The position numbers and the translations under genes were made by a program. A stretch of 64,000 nucleotides of DNA from assembly GCA_023418575.1 (NCBI GenBank), contig JAEZZM010000035.1, positions 21,715 to 85,714 on the forward strand. The letters run 5' to 3'. Shown one piece after another: positions 6,841-14,832 of the stretch. Source of the stretch: Actinomycetes bacterium. GTDB lineage: Bacteria > Actinomycetota > Coriobacteriia > Coriobacteriales > JAEZZM01. The notes under the pieces were generated by a model, which worked only from the letters and a program-made list of their open reading frames with translations, did no database searches and was not told the origin of the DNA. The stretch's first letter is position 1, and each line of letters begins with the position of its first letter.

Positions 6841-9000
6841 CTACTCCTCAAACTCAATGCTCACCATAGCTATATCATCATTAAGCTGACCTTGGGTAAA
6901 GTGCTCAAGAACCATCAAAATATTCTCATTGAGCTCCTCTGCTCCATAATCAATGAGTTGCAAAAATGACTCCTTAAGCGCTTCTTCCCCAAAAAAGGAG
7001 CCATCTGGACTTCTAGCTTCTGTGGTCCCATCCGTATAAAGAAATAAGACATCGCCTTTTTTAATTTCAAAGTATCCGTTTGAGTACGTCATATCCTCAA
7101 AAGCACCCACTATGGGAGAAAAACTATTTAAAAGCTCTAGTTCTCCCCCGTCATTGCTTTTATTAGGATGAAACAAAAAGGCAGGAGGATGTCCTGCACA
7201 ACAATACTGCGCACTCATAGTATTAAGATCGATCAGGGCTACAAATAAAGTGGTAAAACTTTCTATTCTGCTGAAATTTAAGAAGAGCTTATTTAAAGCA
7301 GAAACAATATGTGCAGGATCCATGCTATTCCAAGCATAAGCAGCGATAGCAGTCTTTACTAAGGAGGCCATAGAAGCGGCCTCAACGCCTTTACCAGAAA
7401 TATCACCCACAAGAGCTATAACGCGTCTATTATCAAGCTCAAAAAGGTCAAAATAGTCCCCACCAACTACTGCTTGCTCTGTTGCCGATGAGTACAGGCC
7501 GCTTACTTTAAGACCCTCTATCTCGGGTAACTCATTTCTAAGTGCCTTTTGAAGCACGTGCGATATCTTAGTCTCATTGCTACGCTCCTTCTCGCCCTGA
7601 ACACAAGAGCGCACAGTCTGGGCAAAGCTGCTTAAGAAGTTGCGCTCAACAGCATCAAAGGGAGCACTTGACTCAGGCCTTAGTGCAAACATATCAACTT
7701 CACTGCCAAAGAGCTCACCCATATGCAAGAACAATCCATGAGAAAGCTCACTTTGCGAGGCTATCCACTTACCAAGCTCCGTTTGCCCATCAACATATTG
7801 AACATAGGATGGATCATAATCCCTATAAGCTTTAAAGGGGAATCTGTGCTCTGTTACCCCATCTCTTCCGGGGAATTCAGAAAAGGTAGCAACCGCTTCT
7901 TGGGTCCAAGGATTAGAAAGTACTAATACATATTCAAAGGGTACCAGGCGGCGCACCTTATTCATTAGACTATGAAAGAAGAGCTTGTCAATACGCTCAC
8001 TGGAGTAAAACAGGTCTCTTAGCTGAGAAAGTAAATAATCAAGCTGCTCTAATTTTCTATGCCTCATAAGGCTTAAGGCAGAGGTAAATTCAACGCTAAG
8101 ATAATCTGCTACCGTCTCCATTAAAAGCAGGTCTGAACTCATAACCATTAAGGGGTATGACCATAAGATAAGTATCACACCCACAAGCGTGTCACCTGAA
8201 TATAAAGGCAAGCCAACAGCTGTCTTAAACCATGAATTCATAGCAGACTCTACATGAATATGCTCACCACTTTTTAGATCAATAGCAGCGGCTGGACTGC
8301 TATCAAAGGGCTCTAAAAACTGCAGGTAAATTGAACTCCCGCTTTTATCGACAAGGCCGGGCAAACCTTTAAAATGAGGAATAAAGAAATGTCCTACCTT
8401 GAGATTACTTACCGTTCTTGAACAACCACTTAAGCGATAACCTTGCTCCTCGACCAAATACAAAAGCACCGTATCCGCTTCCATAACACTGGTAAGCGTT
8501 TCTAAAACGCTTTGAGTAAGACCTTCAAAATCTGAAGAGCCCAGGGTGGATGAAATAATTTCAAGCATACCTTCAAGACGAGTGTTTGAACGAGCCAGTT
8601 GATGTAGCAAACGCTCACGTTCTCGCTCATTTTCACGCAAGAGATCTACATCTTTTAAGAGGAGAAGGTATTTAATCTCGCGTGCTTCAATATAAGACTT
8701 ACAACTCAATTCTACCGGAATTAAAATGCCTGGAGCTGGGCATGCAAACATAGTAACTACGGTACCGTCAACTGGAAAAGGCAAATCCCCCTCTTGAGCC
8801 TTTTGCAAGTTCACATGATAAAAAAGATCATAGATAGAGCGTCCTGCAAGATCGTTTACATTAAAAATTTCGTCAGCATACTGATTTGAGGCACTTATAT
8901 ATCCAGAAGCATCAAAGAAAATGAGAGCATCTGTAGTTAATTCAAATAAGGTCATTAAAGCTGGTGAAGCAATAATGGACTGTTGCAAATCTTCAGACAT
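6841..9000 (-). CDS. PAS-GAF sensor phosphatase of the SpoIIE/RsbU type
   Basis: A 719-residue soluble sensor phosphatase. A PAS domain (about 10-115, with YISASNQYADEIFNV) is followed by a coiled stretch, a GAF domain (about 145-315), a second GAF-like segment (about 330-475) and a C-terminal PP2C-type SpoIIE domain (about 490-719). The phosphatase metal motifs are intact: GGDYFD, GDISGKGVEA, CCAGHPP, LYTDGTTEAR and DDIAMV. Such enzymes dephosphorylate STAS antagonists, and a STAS domain is encoded two genes downstream. I chose ATG 9000; the upstream TTG overlaps the GGGAGG ribosome site. It leads the three-gene operon. The signal sensed cannot be read; neither input domain shows heme or flavin residues I can identify. 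Confidence 0.92.
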   Translation of the reverse strand: MSEDLQQSIIASPALMTLFELTTDALIFFDASGYISASNQYADEIFNVNDLAGRSIYDLFYHVNLQKAQEGDLPFPVDGTVVTMFACPAPGILIPVELSCKSYIEAREIKYLLLLKDVDLLRENERERERLLHQLARSNTRLEGMLEIISSTLGSSDFEGLTQSVLETLTSVMEADTVLLYLVEEQGYRLSGCSRTVSNLKVGHFFIPHFKGLPGLVDKSGSSIYLQFLEPFDSSPAAAIDLKSGEHIHVESAMNSWFKTAVGLPLYSGDTLVGVILILWSYPLMVMSSDLLLMETVADYLSVEFTSALSLMRHRKLEQLDYLLSQLRDLFYSSERIDKLFFHSLMNKVRRLVPFEYVLVLSNPWTQEAVATFSEFPGRDGVTEHRFPFKAYRDYDPSYVQYVDGQTELGKWIASQSELSHGLFLHMGELFGSEVDMFALRPESSAPFDAVERNFLSSFAQTVRSCVQGEKERSNETKISHVLQKALRNELPEIEGLKVSGLYSSATEQAVVGGDYFDLFELDNRRVIALVGDISGKGVEAASMASLVKTAIAAYAWNSMDPAHIVSALNKLFLNFSRIESFTTLFVALIDLNTMSAQYCCAGHPPAFLFHPNKSNDGGELELLNSFSPIVGAFEDMTYSNGYFEIKKGDVLFLYTDGTTEARSPDGSFFGEEALKESFLQLIDYGAEELNENILMVLEHFTQGQLNDDIAMVSIEFEE

Positions 9001-9009
9001 AGGCCTCCC

Positions 9010-9048
9010 ATTCAAGAATCTGATTCAAGAATCTAATGCAGGAATCTG
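9010..9048. repeat. Three tandem 13-bp repeats upstream of the phosphatase gene
   Basis: ATTCAAGAATCTG, ATTCAAGAATCTA and ATGCAGGAATCTG follow each other in register (9010-9022, 9023-9035, 9036-9048). The array begins just upstream of the phosphatase ribosome site and overlaps the expected 5' leader. Its role is unknown; it could be slippage or a multi-site operator. Confidence 0.85.
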
Positions 9049-9152
9049 ATGCTACCAGTTTGTAGTATAGACCATAAATCGAAAGTTTTTGCTTGCATCA
9101 AGCTAACACTATACTAGAATCAATCATCAATTTTTGATTTTAATGCATATTC

Positions 9153-9183
9153 TTGCAATTTTATTTGGTTTATTGAATATATA
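9153..9183 (+). promoter_or_regulatory. Candidate promoter for the 22-codon ORF
   Basis: TTGCAA (9153-9158) could be the -35 box; GAATAT (9175-9180, spacing 16) or the overlapping TATATA (9178-9183, spacing 19) could be the -10 box. Such matches are common in AT-rich DNA, so this is weak on its own; it gains weight from the ribosome site and ORF about 25-40 bases downstream. Confidence 0.4.
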
Positions 9184-9221
9184 AAGCAAGACATCTTTTC
9201 TTAGTTAGGAGGAAGCATACA

Positions 9222-9290
9222 ATGCCAAATATCAGGGAGTCTACCCGCTCTTATAGGCACTCTCACGGCCGCTTCTTGCCAAACACTTAG
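9222..9290 (+). CDS. Candidate 22-residue basic microprotein
   Basis: ATG at 9222 is preceded by TAGGAGGA with a 9-base spacing (GGAGG 9208-9212), as good as any ribosome site in the window. The ORF encodes MPNIRESTRS then YRHSHGRFLPNT and ends TAG, with further in-frame stops right after. The peptide is basic (four Arg, two His, one Glu), without cysteine or membrane segment. The ORF is visibly richer in G and C than the AT-rich DNA before it, as expected for coding sequence. No other plus-strand gene is close, so it is not a leader peptide for a neighbour. I do not recognise it. It may be a real small protein or a chance ORF inside an RNA. Confidence 0.45.
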   Translation: MPNIRESTRSYRHSHGRFLPNT

Positions 9291-9396
9291 TGACCTTAAA
9301 ATCGCTTCCCCTTGCATACAATAAAGACTTACAAGAATGCATAAGCTACCCTTTTGTAGAGTAAGCACCAGGAAGTTTTAACTATTACCAACAGCC

Positions 9397-10065
9397 TTAA
9401 TAAGATAGCTGATAAATGGTCAAGATACCAATCACGCACATCACACTAGTTATTAAAACAGCAAGCACTAGCTGTAGAATTGCTCTGTAGCGTAGGCGGT
9501 AAAGTAAAAAGAAAACAGGTATCAAAGCGCAGGTCAATAAAGACAGTTGAAATAAGCCATCAGAATCGGTACTTAAGTACACAAACCAGTAGGGCGCTCC
9601 CAAAAGACCGGCAAGCACGCCTGCTGCAGCTTGCCTATATTGGAAGCTCTTATCGCCCATCTTGCAGGCCAGCGGAGCCATAACAAGACTTAAAACCAGG
9701 GCAGCGATACTCCAAAGAAAGGCTTGAAGAAGAAAAGGTCTAAGGGCGTCTTGTGAACGAAGGCCTAAGACAATTGAAAGGGCATAATAGGTAAAAAGAG
9801 CAAAAGCTAGACCTAGCAGTGATTTACCAATTGCGTCACGTGATCTCTGGGAGCTTATACCTGCAAGCAAGGGAAGCAAAGCATAGGCAAAGGGCCCATC
9901 TGCAAAGCTTAAGAGCAGCCATAGAGCTGATGATAAAATATCATCAGAGCGCATAAGATTAAATCCAAAAGCATCAAAAGCTAAGGAAGCAAGTGCGATA
10001 AGTATTCCTACTGCTGCCATACATAGATAAGAAAGACCTGGATTTTTCAATGCTTTTGCACCCAT
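9397..10065 (-). CDS. Unknown polytopic membrane protein
   Basis: A 222-residue protein with about six to seven hydrophobic segments (roughly 15-35, 45-68, 80-100, 110-130, 145-160, 170-190, 195-218). I do not recognise the family: no charged motif typical of a transporter or enzyme stands out. The ATG follows AGGAGG at a good distance, so it is surely translated. It stands alone between the small-ORF region and tRNA-Leu. It could be a permease-like or ABC-2-like protein lacking its partner; the sequence does not decide. Confidence 0.7.
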   Translation of the reverse strand: MGAKALKNPGLSYLCMAAVGILIALASLAFDAFGFNLMRSDDILSSALWLLLSFADGPFAYALLPLLAGISSQRSRDAIGKSLLGLAFALFTYYALSIVLGLRSQDALRPFLLQAFLWSIAALVLSLVMAPLACKMGDKSFQYRQAAAGVLAGLLGAPYWFVYLSTDSDGLFQLSLLTCALIPVFFLLYRLRYRAILQLVLAVLITSVMCVIGILTIYQLSY

Positions 10066-10137
10066 TAGCCCTCCTGTTCTACTGTTTGGGTTTATAGGCC
10101 ACTCCTGAAAGCTAAAAACAAGTTAAGTTCCAGATAA

Positions 10138-10170
10138 GAAAAAAGGCTCACACCTTTTGGTATCAGCCTG
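10138..10170 (-). terminator. Terminator after tRNA-Leu
   Basis: On the minus strand AGGCTGATACC folds back on GGTGTGAGCCT around an AAAA loop (outer arms 10165-10169 and 10144-10148). It is followed by TTTTTTCTT, 12 bases past the tRNA. Confidence 0.85.
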
Positions 10171-10180
10171 ATAATTCATA

Positions 10181-10267
10181 TGGTGTCGGAAGAGGGACTT
10201 GAACCCTCATGTCCTTAAGGACACTAGCCCCTCAAGCTAGCGCGTCTGCCTATTCCGCCATTCCGAC
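10181..10267 (-). tRNA. tRNA-Leu (anticodon GAG)
   Basis: The 87-base class II tRNA has acceptor stem GTCGGAA/TTCCGAC. The anticodon stem CTAGC/GCTAG encloses TTGAGGG, so the anticodon is GAG (leucine). A long variable arm (TGTCCTTAAGGACA, fully self-complementary), T loop TTCAAGT and encoded ACCA complete it. Confidence 0.97.
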
Positions 10268-10425
10268 GTCTCAACAACGTTGTATATATTAGCATGCTTT
10301 CAAAGAAGATGTAAAGAGGTATTTCAAAAATTTTTCTAATTTTTTCTAAGGCCCACAGCTATCCTTTTTTATCTGCACGCTACAGGGGATACAACAGGTA
10401 GTTTAGCTGTGTTTATAACTCAAGA

Positions 10426-10848
10426 TTATCTATTTAAGCCATAGTTTAGGAGAGCAGCATCATCGGGTTGAGCAACAATTTGAACAATAACTTGGTGCGG
10501 AAGACAAACTATCATATCCCCTACATTTGCAATTTTTCCGGTGTGCACACAGACCTGATTATCACAATCTGCTCTATCAACCCAAACAGCACCATCTTGA
10601 ACTTTAATGAGGTTACTGCCCAGCTTCGTCTTAAGATCTACATCATTATTTTTGGAAAGCAGCTCAGAATACACAAGGCCTTCTGGATCTTGAATAACAA
10701 CATAAGGGCCATCAGTCATTGCTGACATCTGCCGTTGCGCAATTCCCTGTGAGACCAATGCTATAAGCAAGGCAACAACTAGCACAAGGGCAATAATAAG
10801 AATATCTCTTGTCTTAATCTTACTTCTTTTAAGCGCAGATTTGTCCAT
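10426..10848 (-). CDS. NusG domain II protein, membrane anchored
   Basis: A 140-residue protein: a short basic cytoplasmic head, one membrane helix (about 12-35) and an extracellular NusG-II domain. The domain shows the family pattern: a beta-rich core and ADCDNQVCVHTGKI near residue 95, whose two cysteines are five residues apart, then CLPHQVIVQI. The start at ATG 10848 is preferred; a GTG two codons earlier lies too near the AGGAGG. It follows the ApbE gene by about 10-15 bases, and Gx-ApbE-NusG-II form one operon. This set of families recurs in extracytoplasmic flavin and electron-transfer loci; the exact role of the NusG-II protein is not settled. Confidence 0.88.
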   Translation of the reverse strand: MDKSALKRSKIKTRDILIIALVLVVALLIALVSQGIAQRQMSAMTDGPYVVIQDPEGLVYSELLSKNNDVDLKTKLGSNLIKVQDGAVWVDRADCDNQVCVHTGKIANVGDMIVCLPHQVIVQIVAQPDDAALLNYGLNR

Positions 10849-10863
10849 TAACACTCTCCCTCC

Positions 10864-12153
10864 TTAGAGTGGATCTATGCCATGTGCCTTGAGAACATCA
10901 AGAGCCTGAGGGTATTTTGTTTTAAAGCCCTCACTAAAATGTGCCTGAGCTTTTTTGTCGACAAATAATGCTTCAAGCTCTTCTTCAGCATTAATAAGCT
11001 TTAAAGCAGCATCAAGCCCATCGACAAATAAACTAGTGGAATAGGCATCACAGTAAAAAGAAGAGCTTCCCACTACGGTGTCTGCCAGAATATCTGTTTC
11101 AACCGGATAACCAGTATGAGCATCAAGAATGTGCGTATAACGCTTATCTTCAAGATCAAAATAACGCTCATATAAACCACTTGTAACAACTGAGGCATCC
11201 TTTACCGACAAAATAGTTAAAAAGGATTGTCCTTGAGTATTAGGATCACGTACCGCAATATTCCAGGCTGAACCATCGGGCTTAGCGCCAATTGCATATA
11301 CATTTCCACCTAAGTTTATTAGTCCAGAGCTAATTCCAAAATCCAGGAAGCGTTGTTTGAGCTTATCGGCAATCCAGCCTTTAGCTGTGGCACCTAAGTC
11401 AAGCTTAGCCTGTGGGTCTTTTAACTGTACGGTATTACCTTCAACTAAAACCTTAGTGTAATCTATGTGTTTAATAGCCTCATCAAGCTCTGCCTGAGAT
11501 GGTTTAATACCTTTCTTGAAATCCCAAAGAAGGCTTGCAGACCCTACAGTAATATCAAATTTACCTGCTGTTTTTTCGGAGAACTTTAAGGATTGCTCAA
11601 TGAGTTGTGCAGTTTCAATATCTACCTCTACCTTACGACCTTGAGCAGCATTTATTCTGCTAATATCAGTACCCTCTTTATGAGCAGAAAATAACTTCTC
11701 ATAGTAGGCACAATCCTCCGCTAAGACATCTAGAACTTTTTTTGATCCATAGGCACTAAACATAATCAGCGTATCAAAAGCAAAAATACTTGATTTAGCA
11801 ATCTCATCTTGTCCAGAGCCAGCCGTACTAAGTACGCTATCCCCCACCGCCTGTAAAGCTTTATTGCTATCAGCAGCTTTAGAAAAATTACAGGCACTCA
11901 GTGCGGGGCTAAGTCCAAACAAACTGGCTACAGCAGCAAGACTTAGAGAATAACGCGTAAAGGACCTTCTGCTTAACAAAGCCGCCCGCATATTTCCATT
12001 TATATAGCTATCTGGAAGATAAAGCAGCTTTTCTTTTGAACATAAAGGATCAATAATGGCATCAATATGATCATATTCAAGCTGGGCCTGCTGTTCAAAT
12101 TGCGACTTATCCAGATAGCTATCTTGATACTTATGCTGTGATCTAAGCTGCAT
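10864..12153 (-). CDS. apbE: FAD:protein FMN transferase (ApbE), lipoprotein with long N-terminal tail
   Basis: ApbE enzymes transfer FMN from FAD to threonine or serine residues of exported proteins. The ApbE core runs about 100-425, with FSAYGSKKV, FDITVGSASLLWDF, LDLGATAKGWIADK, GLINLGGNVYAIG and the HILDAHTGYPV metal/flavin motif. A signal region (SRRSFTRY at 61-68, then a hydrophobic run ending LSAC, C88) predicts a lipoprotein, perhaps Tat-exported. Unusually about 54-60 residues precede it. The far start ATG 12153 has a good GAGG site inside the end of the Gx gene, while the nearer ATG (M55, 11991) has only a weak one. So either the tail is real or translation starts internally. It is the middle gene of a Gx-apbE-NusG-II operon. 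Confidence 0.93.
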   Translation of the reverse strand: MQLRSQHKYQDSYLDKSQFEQQAQLEYDHIDAIIDPLCSKEKLLYLPDSYINGNMRAALLSRRSFTRYSLSLAAVASLFGLSPALSACNFSKAADSNKALQAVGDSVLSTAGSGQDEIAKSSIFAFDTLIMFSAYGSKKVLDVLAEDCAYYEKLFSAHKEGTDISRINAAQGRKVEVDIETAQLIEQSLKFSEKTAGKFDITVGSASLLWDFKKGIKPSQAELDEAIKHIDYTKVLVEGNTVQLKDPQAKLDLGATAKGWIADKLKQRFLDFGISSGLINLGGNVYAIGAKPDGSAWNIAVRDPNTQGQSFLTILSVKDASVVTSGLYERYFDLEDKRYTHILDAHTGYPVETDILADTVVGSSSFYCDAYSTSLFVDGLDAALKLINAEEELEALFVDKKAQAHFSEGFKTKYPQALDVLKAHGIDPL

Positions 12154-12708
12154 CTAAACTTCCTCTTCTTTGTCTGGGAAAGCTCGTAGTGCCATAAGGC
12201 AAATCTGGCCCGTAATAAGGCCCGTAATAAGGCCAGATACCAAAAGGATAGGTAAGGCCGATAAAACCACAAGATAATTAAAGACTATCCCTACCACAAT
12301 AAGTTGCCCAAGATTATGACAAATGGCTCCTACCACCGAAACCGATATGATAGATATCTTAGTAAACTTAATAAGAAGCAGCATAGCAATATAAGCGAGA
12401 AGAGCGCCCACTAAAGAATAGATAAAAATACTGGGGTTTCCAAATAAAAATGATGTTGCCAGAACCTTAATACACATAATAAAAAAGGCAGGTGCTGCAC
12501 CCAAGCTTAACATACTCAGCAGAACTACAATATTGCCCAGCCCCAACTTTACACCTGGAACAGTAAAAGGCAGGGGAATCATTGCTTCAACATAACCAAA
12601 TACCAATGCTAAACCAATTAAAACGCCATATAAAGCTATCTGTTTATTAGTCAGCTTCAGGCCTGATGCCTTCTTGTCCTTAGAATGTGGGGCTTGAGAA
12701 CTTGTCAC
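12154..12708 (-). CDS. Gx transporter family protein (Hpre_diP_synt_I family)
   Basis: A 184-residue membrane protein with five to six helices, of the family formerly named heptaprenyl diphosphate synthase component I. The family look is clear: ALYGVLIGLALVFGYVEAMIP, then FTVPGVKLGLGNIVVLL, and GAICHNLGQLIVV. The fold resembles the substrate-binding S components of ECF transporters, so small-molecule uptake or flavin/quinone-precursor handling is likely, but the substrate is unproven. First gene of the operon with apbE and the NusG-II protein. Its C-terminal part contains a 12-bp tandem repeat (GGCCCGTAATAA on the plus strand, 12207-12230) encoding LITGLITG. Confidence 0.85.
   Translation of the reverse strand: MTSSQAPHSKDKKASGLKLTNKQIALYGVLIGLALVFGYVEAMIPLPFTVPGVKLGLGNIVVLLSMLSLGAAPAFFIMCIKVLATSFLFGNPSIFIYSLVGALLAYIAMLLLIKFTKISIISVSVVGAICHNLGQLIVVGIVFNYLVVLSALPILLVSGLITGLITGQICLMALRAFPDKEEEV
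12203..12238. repeat. 12-bp tandem repeat inside the Gx transporter gene, flanked by inverted arms
   Basis: GGCCCGTAATAA is present twice in tandem (12207-12218, 12219-12230) and is flanked by ATCTGGCC (12203-12210) and GGCCAGAT (12231-12238), which are inverted copies. The repeat encodes the in-frame stretch LITGLITG on the minus strand, so it is compatible with the reading frame. It could make the protein length variable. Confidence 0.8.
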
Positions 12709-12816
12709 CTAGAATCTCATTTCTTTAGATTATCTCGTATAGACTTACCGCATAGGCTTACTATTGTAACACCCATCAATCTATCTCAAGGCAGCTAAGA
12801 GTCTGAGCACATGACA

Positions 12817-12847
12817 AAAACAGCTAAGTCTATTCAAAGTCTATTCA
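12817..12847. repeat. 11-bp direct repeat overlapping the end of the binding-protein gene
   Basis: GTCTATTCAAA is followed at once by GTCTATTCAGA. The second copy runs into the stop codon of the substrate-binding protein gene. It resembles the other short duplications in non-coding DNA of this window. Confidence 0.6.
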
Positions 12848-14673
12848 GAGAGCCAGGTTTGAGCCAGTGAGGCTAAATTATTAGGGCCAAACTGCAACTT
12901 ATTCACACGCCGTGCATACATATGGTGCTGATGAATAGTAAAAAGCGGAACTAGCGCTGCATCCGATAAAAAACGGCTTTCTAATTCAAGGCTTGCATTA
13001 AATCGCTCTTGCGCATCACTAAGCCCTGTAAGATGATCAAGCTCTTGTTCTAATTCACTTGAGTTATACGCCATAAAATTAAAGGGACTGTCTGTATATA
13101 TGAAACTCTCAAGAGCGTGTATAAGCTGCGGGTTTTCAAAAGAAAAAGCCTTAAGTGCAAGATCATATTCGCCCTTGCTTAAATTCATATAATAGTCTTG
13201 AGCCTTACAGCTTATGAGTTGAAGTTCAATACCCCAACTTGCAAACAAAGTCTGAAGTTCTTGAGCAAGAGAATAATAATACGAAGCCTCTAAAAGCAGC
13301 AGCCTTAAAACTATTGGAGATTTTGCTTGCTTTATAAGCTTCTCATACGTGTCCTCAAGCTCAAGATCCTCAAAGAGCTGCCCTAGCTTTTGAGAACTTA
13401 GATCCTCAGTAAGTCCAACTTGCTTTATATCTTGTTGCAAAGAATAGTTATATGCAAATAAAGGCATTAGACTATGCTGTGGCTCTAGCAGTGGGCTAAG
13501 CTCTAAGGCTGAGAAGCTATTTACTTTGCAAAGCTTTGCTAATAAGCGTCTCATCTCTCTGTTTTTAAGCTGTTCAGAGGCACAGTTGCACAAGAGGTAG
13601 ATTGAGTTTAAACTTTCAGAAGAAAAAACTTGCTGGCCCTCTTGACTTAGCCACACTTGTGACTGCTGGCTATATGCCTGCCCCAGGCCATCCCCCAAGC
13701 CACGCAGCTCATGAATATTTAAGCATGAAAAATCAAGGTCTCCTGCTTGTAGCGCAAGCGCTACATCTGATTGAGCGCTGGAAGACAAAAAATCTCCCTG
13801 GAAAAACTCAAACAAGCTACCTCTTAAAGCAGTTAGTCCTCTATCGGATAGCTCCTCTAAGTAAACAGAAGAAAGCTCATTAGTTAAGGCCTCTTGCTTA
13901 TCGGAAATATAAAAACTGAGATCAATAGCATCTATCAGTGCAGCCTGAGCATAATAATCTTTAAATCGTTTAAGACGCACACTATTGGCATTTTGCTCTT
14001 CTTCTGTTTGAAGCTCTAGAAAAAAGGGGCCATTTCCGTTAGTGGGAGAAGCAATATCTAGGGGGCAAAGCTGCGGGTGAGCAACTGTATAAGCAAAAAG
14101 AGCAGAGGGCTTATCAAGATCAATTACAAAGGTATAATCATCAGGACAGCTAAGACCAATAAGCTCATGATGCTTTGAGGCTCTATAGTCACTATAACCC
14201 TTCACCTGTTTAAGAAGGTAAGACTGTGGATGGTTTCTACAAAAGCGCTCAAAGCCCAACTTAAAATTATGTGCAGTAAGCGCTTGACCATTATGAAAGC
14301 GAGCTCCCGTGCGAAGATGAAAAATATACTGCGTTAGATCTTCATTGCTCTCCCATGATTGACAAGCTAGAGCTTCAAGTTTTTGTGAGTCATAGTTGAT
14401 CACAGTGAGACTGTCAAATATAAAAAAGGCCACTTGAAGACTTGACTTATCATAAGTAAGAGCAGGATCAAAACTGAGGGGTTTTTCTAAGGCAAACCTA
14501 AAATTACCACCTGCTACCACCGTTTCTGGTCTAACGGCACCGCTGGCATAAGAAAGTTGAGAGAGCTTTTTAAGACGCTCTTCCTTGCTTAGACAGCCAC
14601 TCAAACCAAAGCTGGCAAGTGTTGCAAGCGTAAGTCCTGCGCCAGAAACAAAACTTCTTCTATCTATCTGCAT
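12841..14673 (-). CDS. Peptide-type ABC transporter substrate-binding lipoprotein (SBP family 5)
   Basis: A 610-residue extracytoplasmic binding protein of the OppA/DppA family. The N-terminus has twin arginines (DRRSF, 5-6) and a lipobox LSGC (C27). Family features: FRFALEKPLSFDPALTYDKSS near residue 60, HLRTGARFHNGQALTAHNF around 125-143 and the C-terminal repeat of hydrophobic strands. The middle portion is more divergent and richer in Leu, Gln and Ser than usual. No permease or ATPase gene of an oligopeptide system is in the window, so it is an orphan component that must work with transporter subunits elsewhere, or serve only as a binding protein. AGGAGG stands 12 bases before the ATG. 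Confidence 0.88.
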   Translation of the reverse strand: MQIDRRSFVSGAGLTLATLASFGLSGCLSKEERLKKLSQLSYASGAVRPETVVAGGNFRFALEKPLSFDPALTYDKSSLQVAFFIFDSLTVINYDSQKLEALACQSWESNEDLTQYIFHLRTGARFHNGQALTAHNFKLGFERFCRNHPQSYLLKQVKGYSDYRASKHHELIGLSCPDDYTFVIDLDKPSALFAYTVAHPQLCPLDIASPTNGNGPFFLELQTEEEQNANSVRLKRFKDYYAQAALIDAIDLSFYISDKQEALTNELSSVYLEELSDRGLTALRGSLFEFFQGDFLSSSAQSDVALALQAGDLDFSCLNIHELRGLGDGLGQAYSQQSQVWLSQEGQQVFSSESLNSIYLLCNCASEQLKNREMRRLLAKLCKVNSFSALELSPLLEPQHSLMPLFAYNYSLQQDIKQVGLTEDLSSQKLGQLFEDLELEDTYEKLIKQAKSPIVLRLLLLEASYYYSLAQELQTLFASWGIELQLISCKAQDYYMNLSKGEYDLALKAFSFENPQLIHALESFIYTDSPFNFMAYNSSELEQELDHLTGLSDAQERFNASLELESRFLSDAALVPLFTIHQHHMYARRVNKLQFGPNNLASLAQTWLSE

Positions 14674-14761
14674 CTTAGCGCTAACCTCCTACAAGTTCCT
14701 TAGACTCTATCTAGTATAACTTGTGCCCAAAAGCTAACCTAGAGCCTTCTTTTAGAAGATA

Positions 14762-14790
14762 TAAGAAAAGCTCTGGCTGATGCCAGAGCT
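14762..14790 (-). terminator. Terminator after secG
   Basis: GCTCTGGC and GCCAGAGC (14770-14777 and 14782-14789) form a perfect 8-bp stem with a 4-base loop. On the minus strand it is followed by TTTTCTTAT, about 45 bases after the secG stop. It closes the gap-to-secG gene series. Confidence 0.88.
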
Positions 14791-14832
14791 TATATCTAAG
14801 CTATTCTTGGTTTAAGCTAAACCAGTTAAAAA

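Larger units (their letters stand above)
9049..9396. other. Gene-poor stretch holding a promoter-like region and a 22-codon ORF
   Basis: About 350 bases between the phosphatase gene and the membrane protein at 9397. The left half is very AT-rich and holds promoter-like hexamers at 9153-9183; then follow the small ORF at 9222-9290 and about 100 bases in which I see no gene, terminator or strong hairpin. Confidence 0.7.

Noticed and set aside
12203..12238. Hairpin inside the Gx gene as an internal terminator
   Set aside because: There is no T run on the minus strand and the frame stays open through it; more likely a coding repeat.
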